The notes under the pieces are model-generated. The model searched no databases and was not told the origin of the DNA. It saw nothing but the letters and a program-made list of their open reading frames with translations. A stretch of 64,000 bases of DNA. Origin: Akkermansia muciniphila. GTDB taxonomy: Bacteria > Verrucomicrobiota > Verrucomicrobiia > Verrucomicrobiales > Akkermansiaceae. Position numbers and translations under genes: made by a program. The stretch covers positions 26,208 through 90,207 of the forward strand of contig CAMDCV010000015.1 of assembly GCA_945890645.1 (NCBI GenBank), written 5' to 3'. Shown here in pieces: positions 29,949-40,774 of this stretch. Position 1 is the first letter of the stretch, and each line of letters starts with the position of its first letter.

Positions 29949-30941
29949 ATGGGAAAACAAATCGAAAATAACGACGTTGCGAAGGAATTCTGGGAGAATC
30001 TCAGCGATGCCACGGCACTGGACGCAGAAACAAAAACGGCAGTGCTAGCGAAGATCGGAGCAGTAGAGCAATCTCCAGAAGATACGATACCATATGTCCA
30101 GAAAGACAACACATGGTCACGACTTATCATCTACTCCGAGTCCGACTTGTTTGCGGATCGCGCAGTGGTCATCATAACAGTAACGGAAGGTGTTGATTCA
30201 CTGAGCATTGGCCAAATAAACTTCGAATACGGGTCAGTTACTGGTAATGTAGATTTCGTTGGTTCAGGATCAGACATCAATCAAACTGCTGCGGATATTA
30301 AAGATGCGCTTGCGAGTAACGGAATTTTTGCGGCAGATTGGAGTTCGAACGTAGACGGGAACGTCATAACACTAACTAGAACAACAGCAACTTTTGAGAC
30401 GTTCGTTGCGCTCTATCAGGCAGGTGACGTCGTTACGATGGACAACACATACACGCAGAACGTATATGACGGAGATTTTGTTGGACAGATGCAAATCGTC
30501 GGTGATTCATACCCCTTTGAATTTTTTCAGTGGGATGGCCAAGCTTGGATCGATGCAAAGTTCATCACAGCGACTAGCGCGGAACTCCTCGAAAACAAAA
30601 TCATCATAAATCCAGTGGTCCGTAACTACGGCGAAAGTGTTGTGGAACTGGGCAGTAGCGGTGCAGTGGAAACAATAGTTTTAACGAGCGGGACATTTCA
30701 GATTATCACTCTCACAGCCAATTGCGCATTTACTATGCCAGCAATTACGCCTGAGAGTAAATCATTCGTTCTCAAAGTGCTGACAGGTGCAGGAGGGTTT
30801 GCAGCAACTTTCATTGGCGTTAAATGGAGCGGGTCAATCGCGCCTACGATCACTCCCACGGCGGGTCGATACGATCTTCTTTCTTTCATTTCCGATGGCA
30901 CGGCCTGGAGTGGCTCAGCAATTCAAAACTTCACCCCATAA
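29949..30941 (+). CDS. Candidate tail fibre / receptor-binding protein
   Basis: 330 residues. N-terminal helix (KEFWENLSDATALDAETK), then a long beta-rich region with threonine/valine/isoleucine repeats (NVITLTRTTATFETFVALYQ) and a C-terminal beta region ending WSGSAIQNFTP, similar to fibre tips in environmental phages. Its DNA is visibly richer in A and T than the flanking phage genes, with many ACA/AAC codons, as expected for an exchanged host-range gene. Function inferred from position and composition. Confidence 0.55.
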   Translation: MGKQIENNDVAKEFWENLSDATALDAETKTAVLAKIGAVEQSPEDTIPYVQKDNTWSRLIIYSESDLFADRAVVIITVTEGVDSLSIGQINFEYGSVTGNVDFVGSGSDINQTAADIKDALASNGIFAADWSSNVDGNVITLTRTTATFETFVALYQAGDVVTMDNTYTQNVYDGDFVGQMQIVGDSYPFEFFQWDGQAWIDAKFITATSAELLENKIIINPVVRNYGESVVELGSSGAVETIVLTSGTFQIITLTANCAFTMPAITPESKSFVLKVLTGAGGFAATFIGVKWSGSIAPTITPTAGRYDLLSFISDGTAWSGSAIQNFTP

Positions 30942-30944
30942 AAA

Positions 30945-31736
30945 ATGTTCGCCGCTCGTAATATGACTTTTGCGTCAGCGCTGGATCCTGCGATTATCGC
31001 ATTACGCAACGCATCCGGTGCCCCTGATCTAGCAGGTTTAAATACGTTAGCCTCCTACATCCGCGGTCAAGGATTGATTTCGCAAGCTCGTGGATTTCCC
31101 ATGAAGACCGCGCAAAACGCTGGTAGTGGCAGCACGGTTTATGGCTACGGCGATCTGACCGCCAACAACATGACGCTCGTCAATTCCCCCACGTGGTCCG
31201 CGAGCGGAATTGCTATGAACACGACGACGCAGTTTGGTCACATGGCGGATTTTCTCGATGCGGAAACCATCACAGTTTTTGTGCGACGGAGCGGCACACT
31301 GGGCGCGGTAGGAACTCCGATGGTATCGCAGCTGGATTTCACGGGCAACCAGCGGTCATGGGCGATCACGGCATCGAGCAGTAGCACGAGCGTCATCTCG
31401 GTGCGCCGGTCACCCGATGGATCGAGCGCATTGCAAGAGCTTTACAACGGCGATGCATCATCGCTGGTCACTGCTGACACGACCTATGTCGCTCAATGGA
31501 GCAATGGCGGTGGCAGAAACGTGTGGACCAACAAGACAGAGCGCACGCTAACGTTGGTTTCCGGACCTCAGACATCGCGGCTCAATGCCACAGCGGCAAT
31601 CATGCTCAACGCATTCGGAACTGTCGCGGTGCCATCGGGATTCATGGGCGGCACGTATCTTCATTTGTTAATCGTGCGCGGTACCATCACAACGCCGCAG
31701 CGTGAGACCATCACGGATCTAATCAACGCACTATGA
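30945..31736 (+). CDS. LamG/concanavalin-like tail protein, candidate fibre
   Basis: 263 residues. From about residue 60 the pattern fits a LamG-type jelly roll: strands around ATITV-like DAETITVFVRRSGTL, SWAITASSSSTSV, VAQWSNGGGRNVWTNKTER and MLNAFGTVAVPSGFMGGTYL, the last close to the family's G-x-I-x-x-v-x-I-Y. Such domains bind sugars or polypeptides. Three bases after the preceding fibre candidate and overlapping the tape measure start (ATGA). Confidence 0.6.
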   Translation: MFAARNMTFASALDPAIIALRNASGAPDLAGLNTLASYIRGQGLISQARGFPMKTAQNAGSGSTVYGYGDLTANNMTLVNSPTWSASGIAMNTTTQFGHMADFLDAETITVFVRRSGTLGAVGTPMVSQLDFTGNQRSWAITASSSSTSVISVRRSPDGSSALQELYNGDASSLVTADTTYVAQWSNGGGRNVWTNKTERTLTLVSGPQTSRLNATAAIMLNAFGTVAVPSGFMGGTYLHLLIVRGTITTPQRETITDLINAL

Positions 31737-33571
31737 GCGACGGCAAACAAATCCCGATTGATATCAAGACCACGGCTGACACCAGTGGTCTCAACCAGGT
31801 CACGAAGGGACTCGATGACGTCAAAGCCGCTGCGAATGATGCGGGTCAAAGCTCCTCCGGCATTGATGCCGTGGATCAAGCCATTGCCCGTATGGATGCC
31901 GCTGCAGAAGATGCCATCAAACGCATCGATGCGCTCGATGAGAGTAATGCCGCTCTCGCACCTGGACTCGCGGACGTAGCGAAGCAAGCTGGTGAAGCGG
32001 AAAAAGCGATCGACGATACGAAGAAAGCGGTGCAAGAACATGGGGAAAAAAGCGAGCAAGCCACGCAAAAGATGATGGCCATGGGGCAGATCAGCCAGGG
32101 CCTTGCTATGGGTCTCAACAACCTCGCGGATGTGGCGCGTGCGAATGGTCAAGTAGAGCTTGCGAATGATCTCAATAAAGTGTCGGCGGCGATGTCTGCA
32201 ATCGTTCCAATTGCTTCAATGGGCATGGGGCTGCATGCCGCGATCGCAGCTGCGGGAGGAATGCAGGCGGCTCTGATTGGACTACGCACTGCTGCGATCG
32301 CATCACTCGCGGCATTCGGTCCCTACCTTGCAGCACTGGCAGCTGGAGCGGCTCTCTACTATGGGCTGCAAAAAGCAGCTGATGCCTACATGGGAACCGT
32401 GGAGGAAATGGACGCCAAGAACGAGCGCGCAGCAATCGCGATCGGTGGCGTAACCGTCAGTCACGAAGAGGAAAAAGAAGCACGCGATCGCGCCAAAGAA
32501 TCAATCGATAAATACAAGGACGCTCTTGAAGGAGCCAATGACGAACTGGAGCGAAATCTCGAATTAGCTGGCAACCAAGAGCAGCTCGCAAAAGCGCGGA
32601 TCAATGCCGACATCCGCAAGCGACAGGCAGACGTGGATGCGCAAGCCGCTGCCTTTGAGCGCACTGATGGAAATCAAGGAATCAGTCCGGAGCAAGCCAT
32701 CATTGAAACGCAGAGACTAAATGAAGAAAAGCTGCGCCGAACCACTGCAGCTGAAGAACAACAAAGGCTATCGGAAGAGCAGGCACTCGCGGCCGCTAAT
32801 CGCAGACGAGCAAAAGAGCTGGAAGATCTCCGCACGGAAAACACGGCCAACAACGATGGCATCAAAGGCACAGAAGGCCGGTTCAATCTCAGTGCGGAAG
32901 AACGCAAGCAACTGAGTGCCAAGGCAAAGGAAGTCGAAGCAGCAAGGCAAAAATACGGTGCTGATAGTGACGAGGTAGCCAGTGCGATGCAGGAATATAC
33001 GGCCATGGCCGTGAAGATGAATGATGAGGAAAAGGCCGATTTATTACGTCGACTCACACTGCGTGAAGAACTCAGCAAGAAAATCGAAGCAGCAGCGGCC
33101 GACCTCGATGCGCTAGAAAAAAAGTTACTCAAAACTCAGCGTGACAACAATCAAGAGCGCGCTGTGACCCAGGTGGAAACGGAAGGTGAAGTCGTGACAA
33201 CTCGCACGCAATCAGAGACCCGGATCGAAGAAGAGCGGGCGCGACAACAGGCTGCTAAAAAAGCGGCCGCCGAACGCGCTGATCGAGAGAAGATCACTGG
33301 CATGGAAGATGATCTGGATCGCACAGCGGCGGGAAATCGTGACCAATTGCTAGGAACGAATCAGGCAAGAAGCGGACCTAAAGCAAAGGAATTGCAGGCC
33401 ATCGCCAAGCAGATTGCCGATGCTGATAGCACGGAAGAAATCAAGGCCATCGCTGACCGCTTTAACAACATGAGTGGTGGCACAGTGGAGATGATTCGTA
33501 TGATGCTCGCGGTCCAAGAAAGACAGGCTAAGGAGATCGAGAATATGAAAGCTCGTCTGAAGAAACTATGA
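31733..33571 (+). CDS. Tape measure protein
   Basis: 612 residues. N-terminal coiled coil (DTSGLNQVTKGLDDVKAAAN), a hydrophobic membrane-like centre (about 150-220, with AALIGLRTAAIASLAAFGPY and LAALAAGAALYYGL), then long charged helices. This is the general layout of phage tape measure proteins that set tail length and help DNA cross the membrane. At about 0.15 nm per residue the tail would be near 90 nm. The product sits between fibre candidates and the tail hub. Confidence 0.75.
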   Translation: MSDGKQIPIDIKTTADTSGLNQVTKGLDDVKAAANDAGQSSSGIDAVDQAIARMDAAAEDAIKRIDALDESNAALAPGLADVAKQAGEAEKAIDDTKKAVQEHGEKSEQATQKMMAMGQISQGLAMGLNNLADVARANGQVELANDLNKVSAAMSAIVPIASMGMGLHAAIAAAGGMQAALIGLRTAAIASLAAFGPYLAALAAGAALYYGLQKAADAYMGTVEEMDAKNERAAIAIGGVTVSHEEEKEARDRAKESIDKYKDALEGANDELERNLELAGNQEQLAKARINADIRKRQADVDAQAAAFERTDGNQGISPEQAIIETQRLNEEKLRRTTAAEEQQRLSEEQALAAANRRRAKELEDLRTENTANNDGIKGTEGRFNLSAEERKQLSAKAKEVEAARQKYGADSDEVASAMQEYTAMAVKMNDEEKADLLRRLTLREELSKKIEAAAADLDALEKKLLKTQRDNNQERAVTQVETEGEVVTTRTQSETRIEEERARQQAAKKAAAERADREKITGMEDDLDRTAAGNRDQLLGTNQARSGPKAKELQAIAKQIADADSTEEIKAIADRFNNMSGGTVEMIRMMLAVQERQAKEIENMKARLKKL

Positions 33572-35814
33572 GTGCTGTATGGACCATCACCGGCCCGAGT
33601 GGCACAGGCACTGTGGAGCTATCACCAGCGGACATTGAATCGCTGGCTGTGAGCTTCCGGATCATGGCAACATCGACCGCGCAGCTCAACATTCATCGGG
33701 ACTATGATTCAGCGGCTGATTGGTGGGCAGAAGACACTCTGGTAACGATCTATCGCGCACCATCTGCCGAGGGAGAGGCAGTGCCATTTTTCACAGGCCG
33801 TGTGCTTGAAACTTCGATCAATGCGGATGGTGGTGGTGAGTATAGAACCCTGCAACTCGCAGACGGTTGGCAGGATCTGGAAGACATCATTTATCAGGAG
33901 CCGTGGGCCATCGGCAGTGGGTCTGTTTTGATACCGAAAGCAGTGCTGGGACTGGACACTTCTGGTGACCCAATAAGCACCGGCGCGCAGATCACAGCGG
34001 CAGTGGAATATGCGATCGATGAAGGGGCTGCGATCGCACTCGGAACGATCGATGCTGGTGTGAGTGTGTGGCCTTCTGAAGTGGCGAATATTTCCTGCGC
34101 GGATGTGATCCTGGGCGAGATGAGATGGAACCCAGATTGGGCAGCTTGGCTGGATCATTCGACCGTGCCGCCGACCTTCAACGCCAGGGCAAAATCGGCG
34201 CTTTCAACAAGCACGATCGACATCGAGGACGAGGCTGTGGAGTCGTTCAATTTCGCGAAGCTCATCCGCAACATTCCGCGCGGTGTGCGCATCCTTTATG
34301 AGGATGCCAGCAGCATCGATGACACGGTGTATCGCAACGGTTATCTCGACACGGCAGGTGCCACGACCGGGCGCAAAATCATGCATGCGACGATCGAGCT
34401 TTCGGGCCTCAACATGCAGCTGCAAAAGAGCCGGATCGAGACGCGCACGCTGCCGACTGATGGGGCGAGTATGAAGGCGTATTTCAAGCTCAAATGGCCT
34501 GAACTTGCAGCGATCCCCGATGCAGCTTTTGAGTTCTCTGATGTAAGTTTTACCCTGGCACCTATCGCTACTCAACCGGATCCGATTTGCCCGAAGGCGA
34601 CGCGCCTTTCTGTGGCGACGGCCGCCGATCTGCCGCGTGAATTAGTGCGTGGCACGATCGAGGACTGGATGCGTAAAAAAGTGGGTGAAGTGACGGTTAA
34701 GTATAAGCTAAAAGCTAATGCTGTGGCCACCGCGGCCGAAAAAAAATCTATGGCGGCATTTCTCACTTTGTTTGATAACATGTTGCCAGCCGACGAAGCA
34801 CATAAGGCCTTCACTGTCACGGCCACGAACGCGATCACGAAGTTGTATAAGGGCATCAGCAGCTTTACTGAAGGCGAAGGGAAGCCGACAGGAATCGCGG
34901 CGGCCGTGTATGCGGCAGCCAGCGCGGAGAAGTATGAAGGGCAGGTCACTCTGGCCGATGAAGACGTGCCGGTCACGCAGTGGATGGGCCGGAAGCTCAG
35001 CCTAGTAGATGGCGCGACTACGCTCATGCCTGCGATGGTCATTCACTCGGCGAGTCTGGACATTTCCTCGGGCGTCGTGGCTCTTTCCTTTGGCCCACTG
35101 CCTTACCTATCGGCGGGCGATTTCCTCGAGCTACAGCGCATGGCGAAGAGCAGGCCAGTGAAGTGGTGGAGCAAAGAAGAGCGTGAGTCAAACGAACTCG
35201 GCGCGTCAGCTGCACCCGGATCCAAAGGCGACACGGTCAGTGGGTATGACATACCCACAACTACAGTCCCTCCTAGTGGTGGGCATGTGGCAACGCACCC
35301 ATGGAAGGTGAGCGATGGAGGCAGCGGCAATGCGGCCATTGCAGCGGGCTTCATCCTTGGCTATTACATGACCTATGCAGCAGCCGATAGTTCTGGCAGC
35401 GCGCCTGCGGATGGGGATTATCAGCCGGAAGGAATCGTGCTCGGTCCGGGTGGCAGCTATGCCGGGGGCACGGCGGCCGTCACGGGAACGAAATACATTT
35501 ACGCGGAAATCCCCCGCAACGGACCGGATGAAGAGTATGCAGAAACGCAGAACTCGGCGGACTCGCTGGAGATCGGCATCGAGCTTTACGACGACATCAA
35601 TCCGGCACTGGCTGACGCTGCGACAATCGTCGTGCATGCATCCGATCCGTCTGCCTACAGCCCTACCACGGGCAAAGCTGCGGTCTGCATCGCCAAGGTG
35701 ACAAACGCTGATGGAGTCATCACGGTGGACAAGCAATATGTCACGCACAACCCGACTCTGTTCGTGCCGGTGCCCAAGGTCATCGCTGTGCCGGGTTCAT
35801 TTGGGGCTGGTTGA
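33568..35814 (+). CDS. Tail tip / hub-like protein
   Basis: 748 residues, the last gene of the prophage. The N-terminal half (STAQLNIHRDYDSAADWWAE, FFTGRVLETSINADGGGEY, IYQEPWAIGSG) resembles the beta barrels of distal tail or gp44-type hub proteins, and TLQLADGWQDLED fits their second barrel. The C-terminal 220 residues are glycine/alanine-rich and beta-like (GNAAIAAGFILGYYMTYAAA) and could be a fibre-like extension. No gpJ/V/W-type baseplate genes accompany it, supporting a siphophage tail. Its stop lies 110 bases before the proposed right end. Confidence 0.65.
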   Translation: MSAVWTITGPSGTGTVELSPADIESLAVSFRIMATSTAQLNIHRDYDSAADWWAEDTLVTIYRAPSAEGEAVPFFTGRVLETSINADGGGEYRTLQLADGWQDLEDIIYQEPWAIGSGSVLIPKAVLGLDTSGDPISTGAQITAAVEYAIDEGAAIALGTIDAGVSVWPSEVANISCADVILGEMRWNPDWAAWLDHSTVPPTFNARAKSALSTSTIDIEDEAVESFNFAKLIRNIPRGVRILYEDASSIDDTVYRNGYLDTAGATTGRKIMHATIELSGLNMQLQKSRIETRTLPTDGASMKAYFKLKWPELAAIPDAAFEFSDVSFTLAPIATQPDPICPKATRLSVATAADLPRELVRGTIEDWMRKKVGEVTVKYKLKANAVATAAEKKSMAAFLTLFDNMLPADEAHKAFTVTATNAITKLYKGISSFTEGEGKPTGIAAAVYAAASAEKYEGQVTLADEDVPVTQWMGRKLSLVDGATTLMPAMVIHSASLDISSGVVALSFGPLPYLSAGDFLELQRMAKSRPVKWWSKEERESNELGASAAPGSKGDTVSGYDIPTTTVPPSGGHVATHPWKVSDGGSGNAAIAAGFILGYYMTYAAADSSGSAPADGDYQPEGIVLGPGGSYAGGTAAVTGTKYIYAEIPRNGPDEEYAETQNSADSLEIGIELYDDINPALADAATIVVHASDPSAYSPTTGKAAVCIAKVTNADGVITVDKQYVTHNPTLFVPVPKVIAVPGSFGAG

Positions 35815-35875
35815 ATAGTACCGGCGCGTTGCAAGTTTAGTGCAGCGCACGTGCATTCGACCTGAAAAGCGTGTA

Positions 35876-35924
35876 TTTTTCTTAAACTTCATCCAATGTT
35901 TCTTAAACCTTGTTCGGCTTTACA
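35876..35924 (-). repeat. Right prophage end with two transposase-binding-like sites
   Basis: Reverse complements of GGTTTAAGAA (35900-35909) and AGTTTAAGAA (35879-35888), 21 bases apart, as the R1/R2 pair of Mu. The end CA is at 35923-35924, 15 bases from the outer site, the same distance as on the left, and is followed by ACTT. Confidence 0.65.
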
Positions 35925-35992
35925 ACTTAGGGCAACAATCTTGAACTGTATCTCCCTAAACATAGGAAAATGATTTGTAGCGAAAAATCGTA

Positions 35993-38900
35993 TTACTTCG
36001 CATTCACTGTTAGACGCTGACGTAGGGATTTTGCTCGCTGTCGAAGGTCGGCAGCATCGAACGCAATTTCCATACTAACAAGACGATTTTCCAGAATAAA
36101 TGCAAGACGTGATCCATCTGCTGCGAAAAATGCATCCGTGACAGATATGCCAGGTTGTTCTGTGAGAATCTCTCCATCACGCAAACGAACGACACGCAAT
36201 ATTTTAGTATCATCCATGCTAGTATTCACAGCGACCATAGTGAGTGCGTCATCAATCGCGATTGCATCAGTGAAGCGCGATTGCACAGCACTAGTTTTTT
36301 TGTCCACAATCGTAACAACTTTATCCCATCTAGACGTCAGCACTATATTGTTTGAATCTGGCAAAATCTTGGCTGTTGTGGAAAACCCATCGGATTTAAT
36401 TTGCCCTATTAATTGAAGGTCTGGAAAGCTCCACCACTTCATCATCGATCCAGAGTTGCCGACAAGCAGCTTCTCATTATCAAGAAACTGCAGATTGTTA
36501 TCTGGTTTTTCGTCGTGGGAGAATACCTTGTTCGCAGTGGAATTTTCCAAATCAACACGCCACCATTGGTTATAAGTCGCAAGTAAGCACCAGCGACCGG
36601 ATGGACTGATGGAGAGGGAGTTGATAGATGTTTGTAGATCCTCAGCAAACGAAAATGTGCGTATCGACTTGCCGGTTGCACTCGCAAAAATTTCTATCGT
36701 GCCGTCGCCACGCGCTTCAATTACTTGAGCCCCGTCTGGGGAAAATGTTGTGGCACTGGACCACTCTGATTTTTGAGTGTGCGTGGAAAGCAATTTTACT
36801 TTAGTGAGGGCATTTTCTTTGAAACCAATGATATGCAATCCTTCGGCATCTTGTGCTAAAGCTTGTCGTCCCGTCCTAGCTAGCTGATATTCTCTTGCTG
36901 GCACGCGACCAAGGAGTTGCCCACTGGTCCAGTCAAAAAAACTGGTTTCCCAGCCCTGAGGGATTTCTCCCATCATAGGAAAAGAGGGATTAACCATGAG
37001 CCAGTTGGCGGTCAGATTTACAGAAAATCGAAGATTCGTTTTCGGAGGTTCTACGAGTCCTTTGAACTCTGCCATCGCACATTGTTTGGAAATATCATAT
37101 TTCGTGACTTGATCCGTACCGCTTATGAAGAGAACCGAAGGCGTGGGATCGCTAGCGTTAAGGGGGATTTCGTTGATCAATGAGCGTGCTAAGGGAATCT
37201 CCGCTTCTACCTGATACGGGCACTCCGTACGGAAGAGTGAAATGATACCGCGCTGGTCTCCCATGGCGATTAGTTTCCCGTCGGGAGAAAGGGAGAGACT
37301 CTCTGCTTCATTCGACAATGTCATATGCCATGATTCTTTCGGTCGAAACAATTGTGCCACATTGTATTTCCCTAAAATGGCGGCGACAGGACTGACCGCA
37401 TCATGCCAAGCAATCCCTGCGGCATCGTATGAGGAGCGCGGTTGCGCAATTCGTCCAAGATCATTCGCCACCATAGCAATCAGTTTCTCAGAATTGCCAG
37501 TGAGCCCGTTGACCCCAACTTCGCGCAGCCAAGTATGGGATCCAGAGTCATCATCCTCAACTTGATGAGACACAATAAGCTTGCCATCACTAGCACGCCA
37601 TACGCCGATCGACAGTAATGTATCGCCATTCCAAACAAGAGCGGCAAACGCTGTCTTATCATGTGATGGAATGAAGTGGGTTAATCTCAATTTTTCCATA
37701 GGAGAAATTCCTTCTAGGACACCTCGCTCTGCGCCATCACCACCGAGCGTGTAAAGTCTAACGCTTTGTAGGGGATCGACGAGTAGTACGACGCCACAAT
37801 CTGGGATCAGTTCAGGACCTGTTCCTTGAAATTGTTTTTCTGGTTTTGGCAATGTTTGATTCGTCCAACCATCCGAGAGACGTATCAATCGGTAGAGGGA
37901 TTCATCACCCGAGTAAGCGTCTCCTATAATCCATATTGGTGATGAAACTGCATCAAGACTCAGGTCTAAGAAACGTGTGTTCGGTATGGTCAGACTGCGC
38001 AATTTCTTACCTGATGCAGGATCCCACCAATTTAGGTCTACACCGCTAGAGGAAGAATCGGAATACGTTTTTGCTATTTTTTCCCAAGATTGAACTGTTA
38101 TGACTTCGTTATTGTTACTTGAAAATGTCGCTAGACCAGTTCTCTGATCAGTCCCTAGTGATGCAATTCGTTTTCCGTCGGGTATCGACCATAGATTAGC
38201 GACTCCGGTCGCACGACTAAAAGTAAGTAACCGGCTGCCGCTATGATCAAACTGCGTTGTATCGATGGAGTCGGAATCTGCGCTCCAACGATTATCGATA
38301 CGATTGGCATCGAGAGCACGTCGCATGATCCACCAAGCTGGTTCTAATTCGCGACGAGTGTTTTCCGCAGATTCGAGTGCGTTCAATGCGGTAATCGCAG
38401 CAAGATCCGGCTGAGCATCTACCAGAAGTTGACGCGCCTGGCCCAGTGCCGCAACGGCGGTCTGATACTGACGCTCATTTCGTTCGTTAGTAAAACGAGT
38501 TTGAATGTACCATGCAATTGAGAGAGTGCAAACAGTTGCCAACGCCATCAATTGACGACGTCGGCGTTGACGGGCGATTTCGCGCTGCTTGAGGTCGTCA
38601 TAATTTACCCCGAGAATACCTGCAAGTAGCTTGAGTAAAGCGTTTGATTTTCCGTCTGCATGACTGCGTGCATCTGCTGCGATCGGCTCGGTGCGCTCTT
38701 CTGAAAGATTTCCGTCGTGACCGATTTTGTATTTGAGAGCACGAGGAAAACATTCGTCATCGACTGAGAACCCTGGTTTGCCATCAGCAGCGTTGGGCTC
38801 ACCATCTACAATGATGGCAAGCACACGATTTTCTCGACCCATTCTTTTGTAGTGAATGATCTCCTGATTGACCCACTCGGATTTGGCAGAGTTGGGCGAG

Positions 38901-39169
38901 CAGATGACGATTAGGTAGCGGCTCTGCTGCAATGCGAGATTGATGACTGCGCCCAGATCTACGGCGGTGGGGAGTTCTTCGCGATCTCGAAATATTGGCT
39001 GTGCGCGTTTGGGCACATTTTCGTCTCGGAAGGTGGCTTTCCCCACGAGCGTTTTTGGTACACGATATGTTTCTAGCCTTTTATGCAACCAGTCGCCCCA
39101 TAATTTGTCACGATGGCTGTAGCTAATAAAAGCCCAGTATTTGTAGGGTGGTGGATCTTTTTCAATCAT
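35993..39169 (-). CDS. TIR domain - transmembrane - WD40-like repeat protein
   Basis: 1058 residues. A TIR domain fills about 8-150 (YWAFISYSHRD; RDREELPTAVDLGAVINLAL; SPNSAKSEWVNQEI with the conserved Glu at 103, the NADase residue in catalytic TIRs). A single transmembrane helix lies at about 206-223 after a cluster of arginines. A short helical region follows, and then about 750 residues of WD40/propeller-like beta repeats (FDHSGSRLLTFSRATGVANL, SLSPDGKLIAMGDQRGIISL). Similar TIR or CHAT/protease-WD40 fusions sense signals or act in anti-phage defence. Good Shine-Dalgarno (AGGAG) before the ATG. It lies just outside the prophage right end, so it is host cargo. Trigger and activity are unknown. 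Confidence 0.85.
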   Translation of the reverse strand: MIEKDPPPYKYWAFISYSHRDKLWGDWLHKRLETYRVPKTLVGKATFRDENVPKRAQPIFRDREELPTAVDLGAVINLALQQSRYLIVICSPNSAKSEWVNQEIIHYKRMGRENRVLAIIVDGEPNAADGKPGFSVDDECFPRALKYKIGHDGNLSEERTEPIAADARSHADGKSNALLKLLAGILGVNYDDLKQREIARQRRRRQLMALATVCTLSIAWYIQTRFTNERNERQYQTAVAALGQARQLLVDAQPDLAAITALNALESAENTRRELEPAWWIMRRALDANRIDNRWSADSDSIDTTQFDHSGSRLLTFSRATGVANLWSIPDGKRIASLGTDQRTGLATFSSNNNEVITVQSWEKIAKTYSDSSSSGVDLNWWDPASGKKLRSLTIPNTRFLDLSLDAVSSPIWIIGDAYSGDESLYRLIRLSDGWTNQTLPKPEKQFQGTGPELIPDCGVVLLVDPLQSVRLYTLGGDGAERGVLEGISPMEKLRLTHFIPSHDKTAFAALVWNGDTLLSIGVWRASDGKLIVSHQVEDDDSGSHTWLREVGVNGLTGNSEKLIAMVANDLGRIAQPRSSYDAAGIAWHDAVSPVAAILGKYNVAQLFRPKESWHMTLSNEAESLSLSPDGKLIAMGDQRGIISLFRTECPYQVEAEIPLARSLINEIPLNASDPTPSVLFISGTDQVTKYDISKQCAMAEFKGLVEPPKTNLRFSVNLTANWLMVNPSFPMMGEIPQGWETSFFDWTSGQLLGRVPAREYQLARTGRQALAQDAEGLHIIGFKENALTKVKLLSTHTQKSEWSSATTFSPDGAQVIEARGDGTIEIFASATGKSIRTFSFAEDLQTSINSLSISPSGRWCLLATYNQWWRVDLENSTANKVFSHDEKPDNNLQFLDNEKLLVGNSGSMMKWWSFPDLQLIGQIKSDGFSTTAKILPDSNNIVLTSRWDKVVTIVDKKTSAVQSRFTDAIAIDDALTMVAVNTSMDDTKILRVVRLRDGEILTEQPGISVTDAFFAADGSRLAFILENRLVSMEIAFDAADLRQRAKSLRQRLTVNAK

Positions 39170-39298
39170 AGCGCTCCTGATCTTCTATGCAGAAACATAT
39201 AGTTTTGTGTTTCTGACGGATTGGTTCCATGACAATGATGCTGCGTTAATGATCCAAGGCGAGTCAAGGATTCTCTGGACCTAGCGTAAAACAAAAAA

Positions 39299-39326
39299 CT
39301 CCCTTCCACACAAGGTGAAAGGGAGT
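39299..39326 (-). terminator. Terminator of xylA
   Basis: ACTCCCTT / AAGGGAGT hairpin with an A run on the plus strand (39293-39298), read as a T run on the minus strand, 20 bases after the xylA stop. Confidence 0.75.
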
Positions 39327-39347
39327 GATGAAGAGCCGGGGAATCGG

Positions 39348-40655
<1,308 letters not shown>

Positions 40656-40696
40656 GCACGATGGTTAGCAGCATGCGCAAAAACGGGCAAGGGGAA

Positions 40697-40724
40697 ATTG
40701 AATGATGAATGGTGAATGGTGAGG
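40697..40724 (+). repeat. Heptamer tandem repeat, host copy
   Basis: Four 7-base units (NNTGANN, mostly GGTGAAT) in the xylA upstream gap. Same period as the AGTGNNN copies in the prophage. Confidence 0.55.
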
Positions 40725-40774
40725 GGAGCCTTCACACGGTGGCTAAGGGGCTGGTATGATAGAATCGGCGAAAT

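Larger units (their letters stand above)
1209..35924. mobile_element. Mu-type transposable prophage with siphophage-like tail genes
   Basis: A 34.7 kb element holding MuA-like and MuB-like transposition genes, Mu-type head genes (gp27-, gp28-, gp29-, I/Z-, gp36-, G-like) and a non-contractile tail set. The ends were inferred from the sequence: GGTTTAAGAA at 1224 and its reverse complement ending at 35909 each lie 15 bases inside a TG...CA terminus. ACTT occurs directly outside both ends (1205-1208 and 35925-35928). Mu normally makes a 5-base duplication, so the 4-base match may mean one changed base or an end misplaced by a base. The early operon reads left, the late operon right. All expected modules appear intact, so it may be inducible. 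Confidence 0.85.

Noticed and set aside
35993..39169. TIR-WD40 gene as prophage cargo
   Set aside because: The inferred right end with R1/R2-like sites and ACTT lies at 35924, before this gene; no similar end was seen after it.
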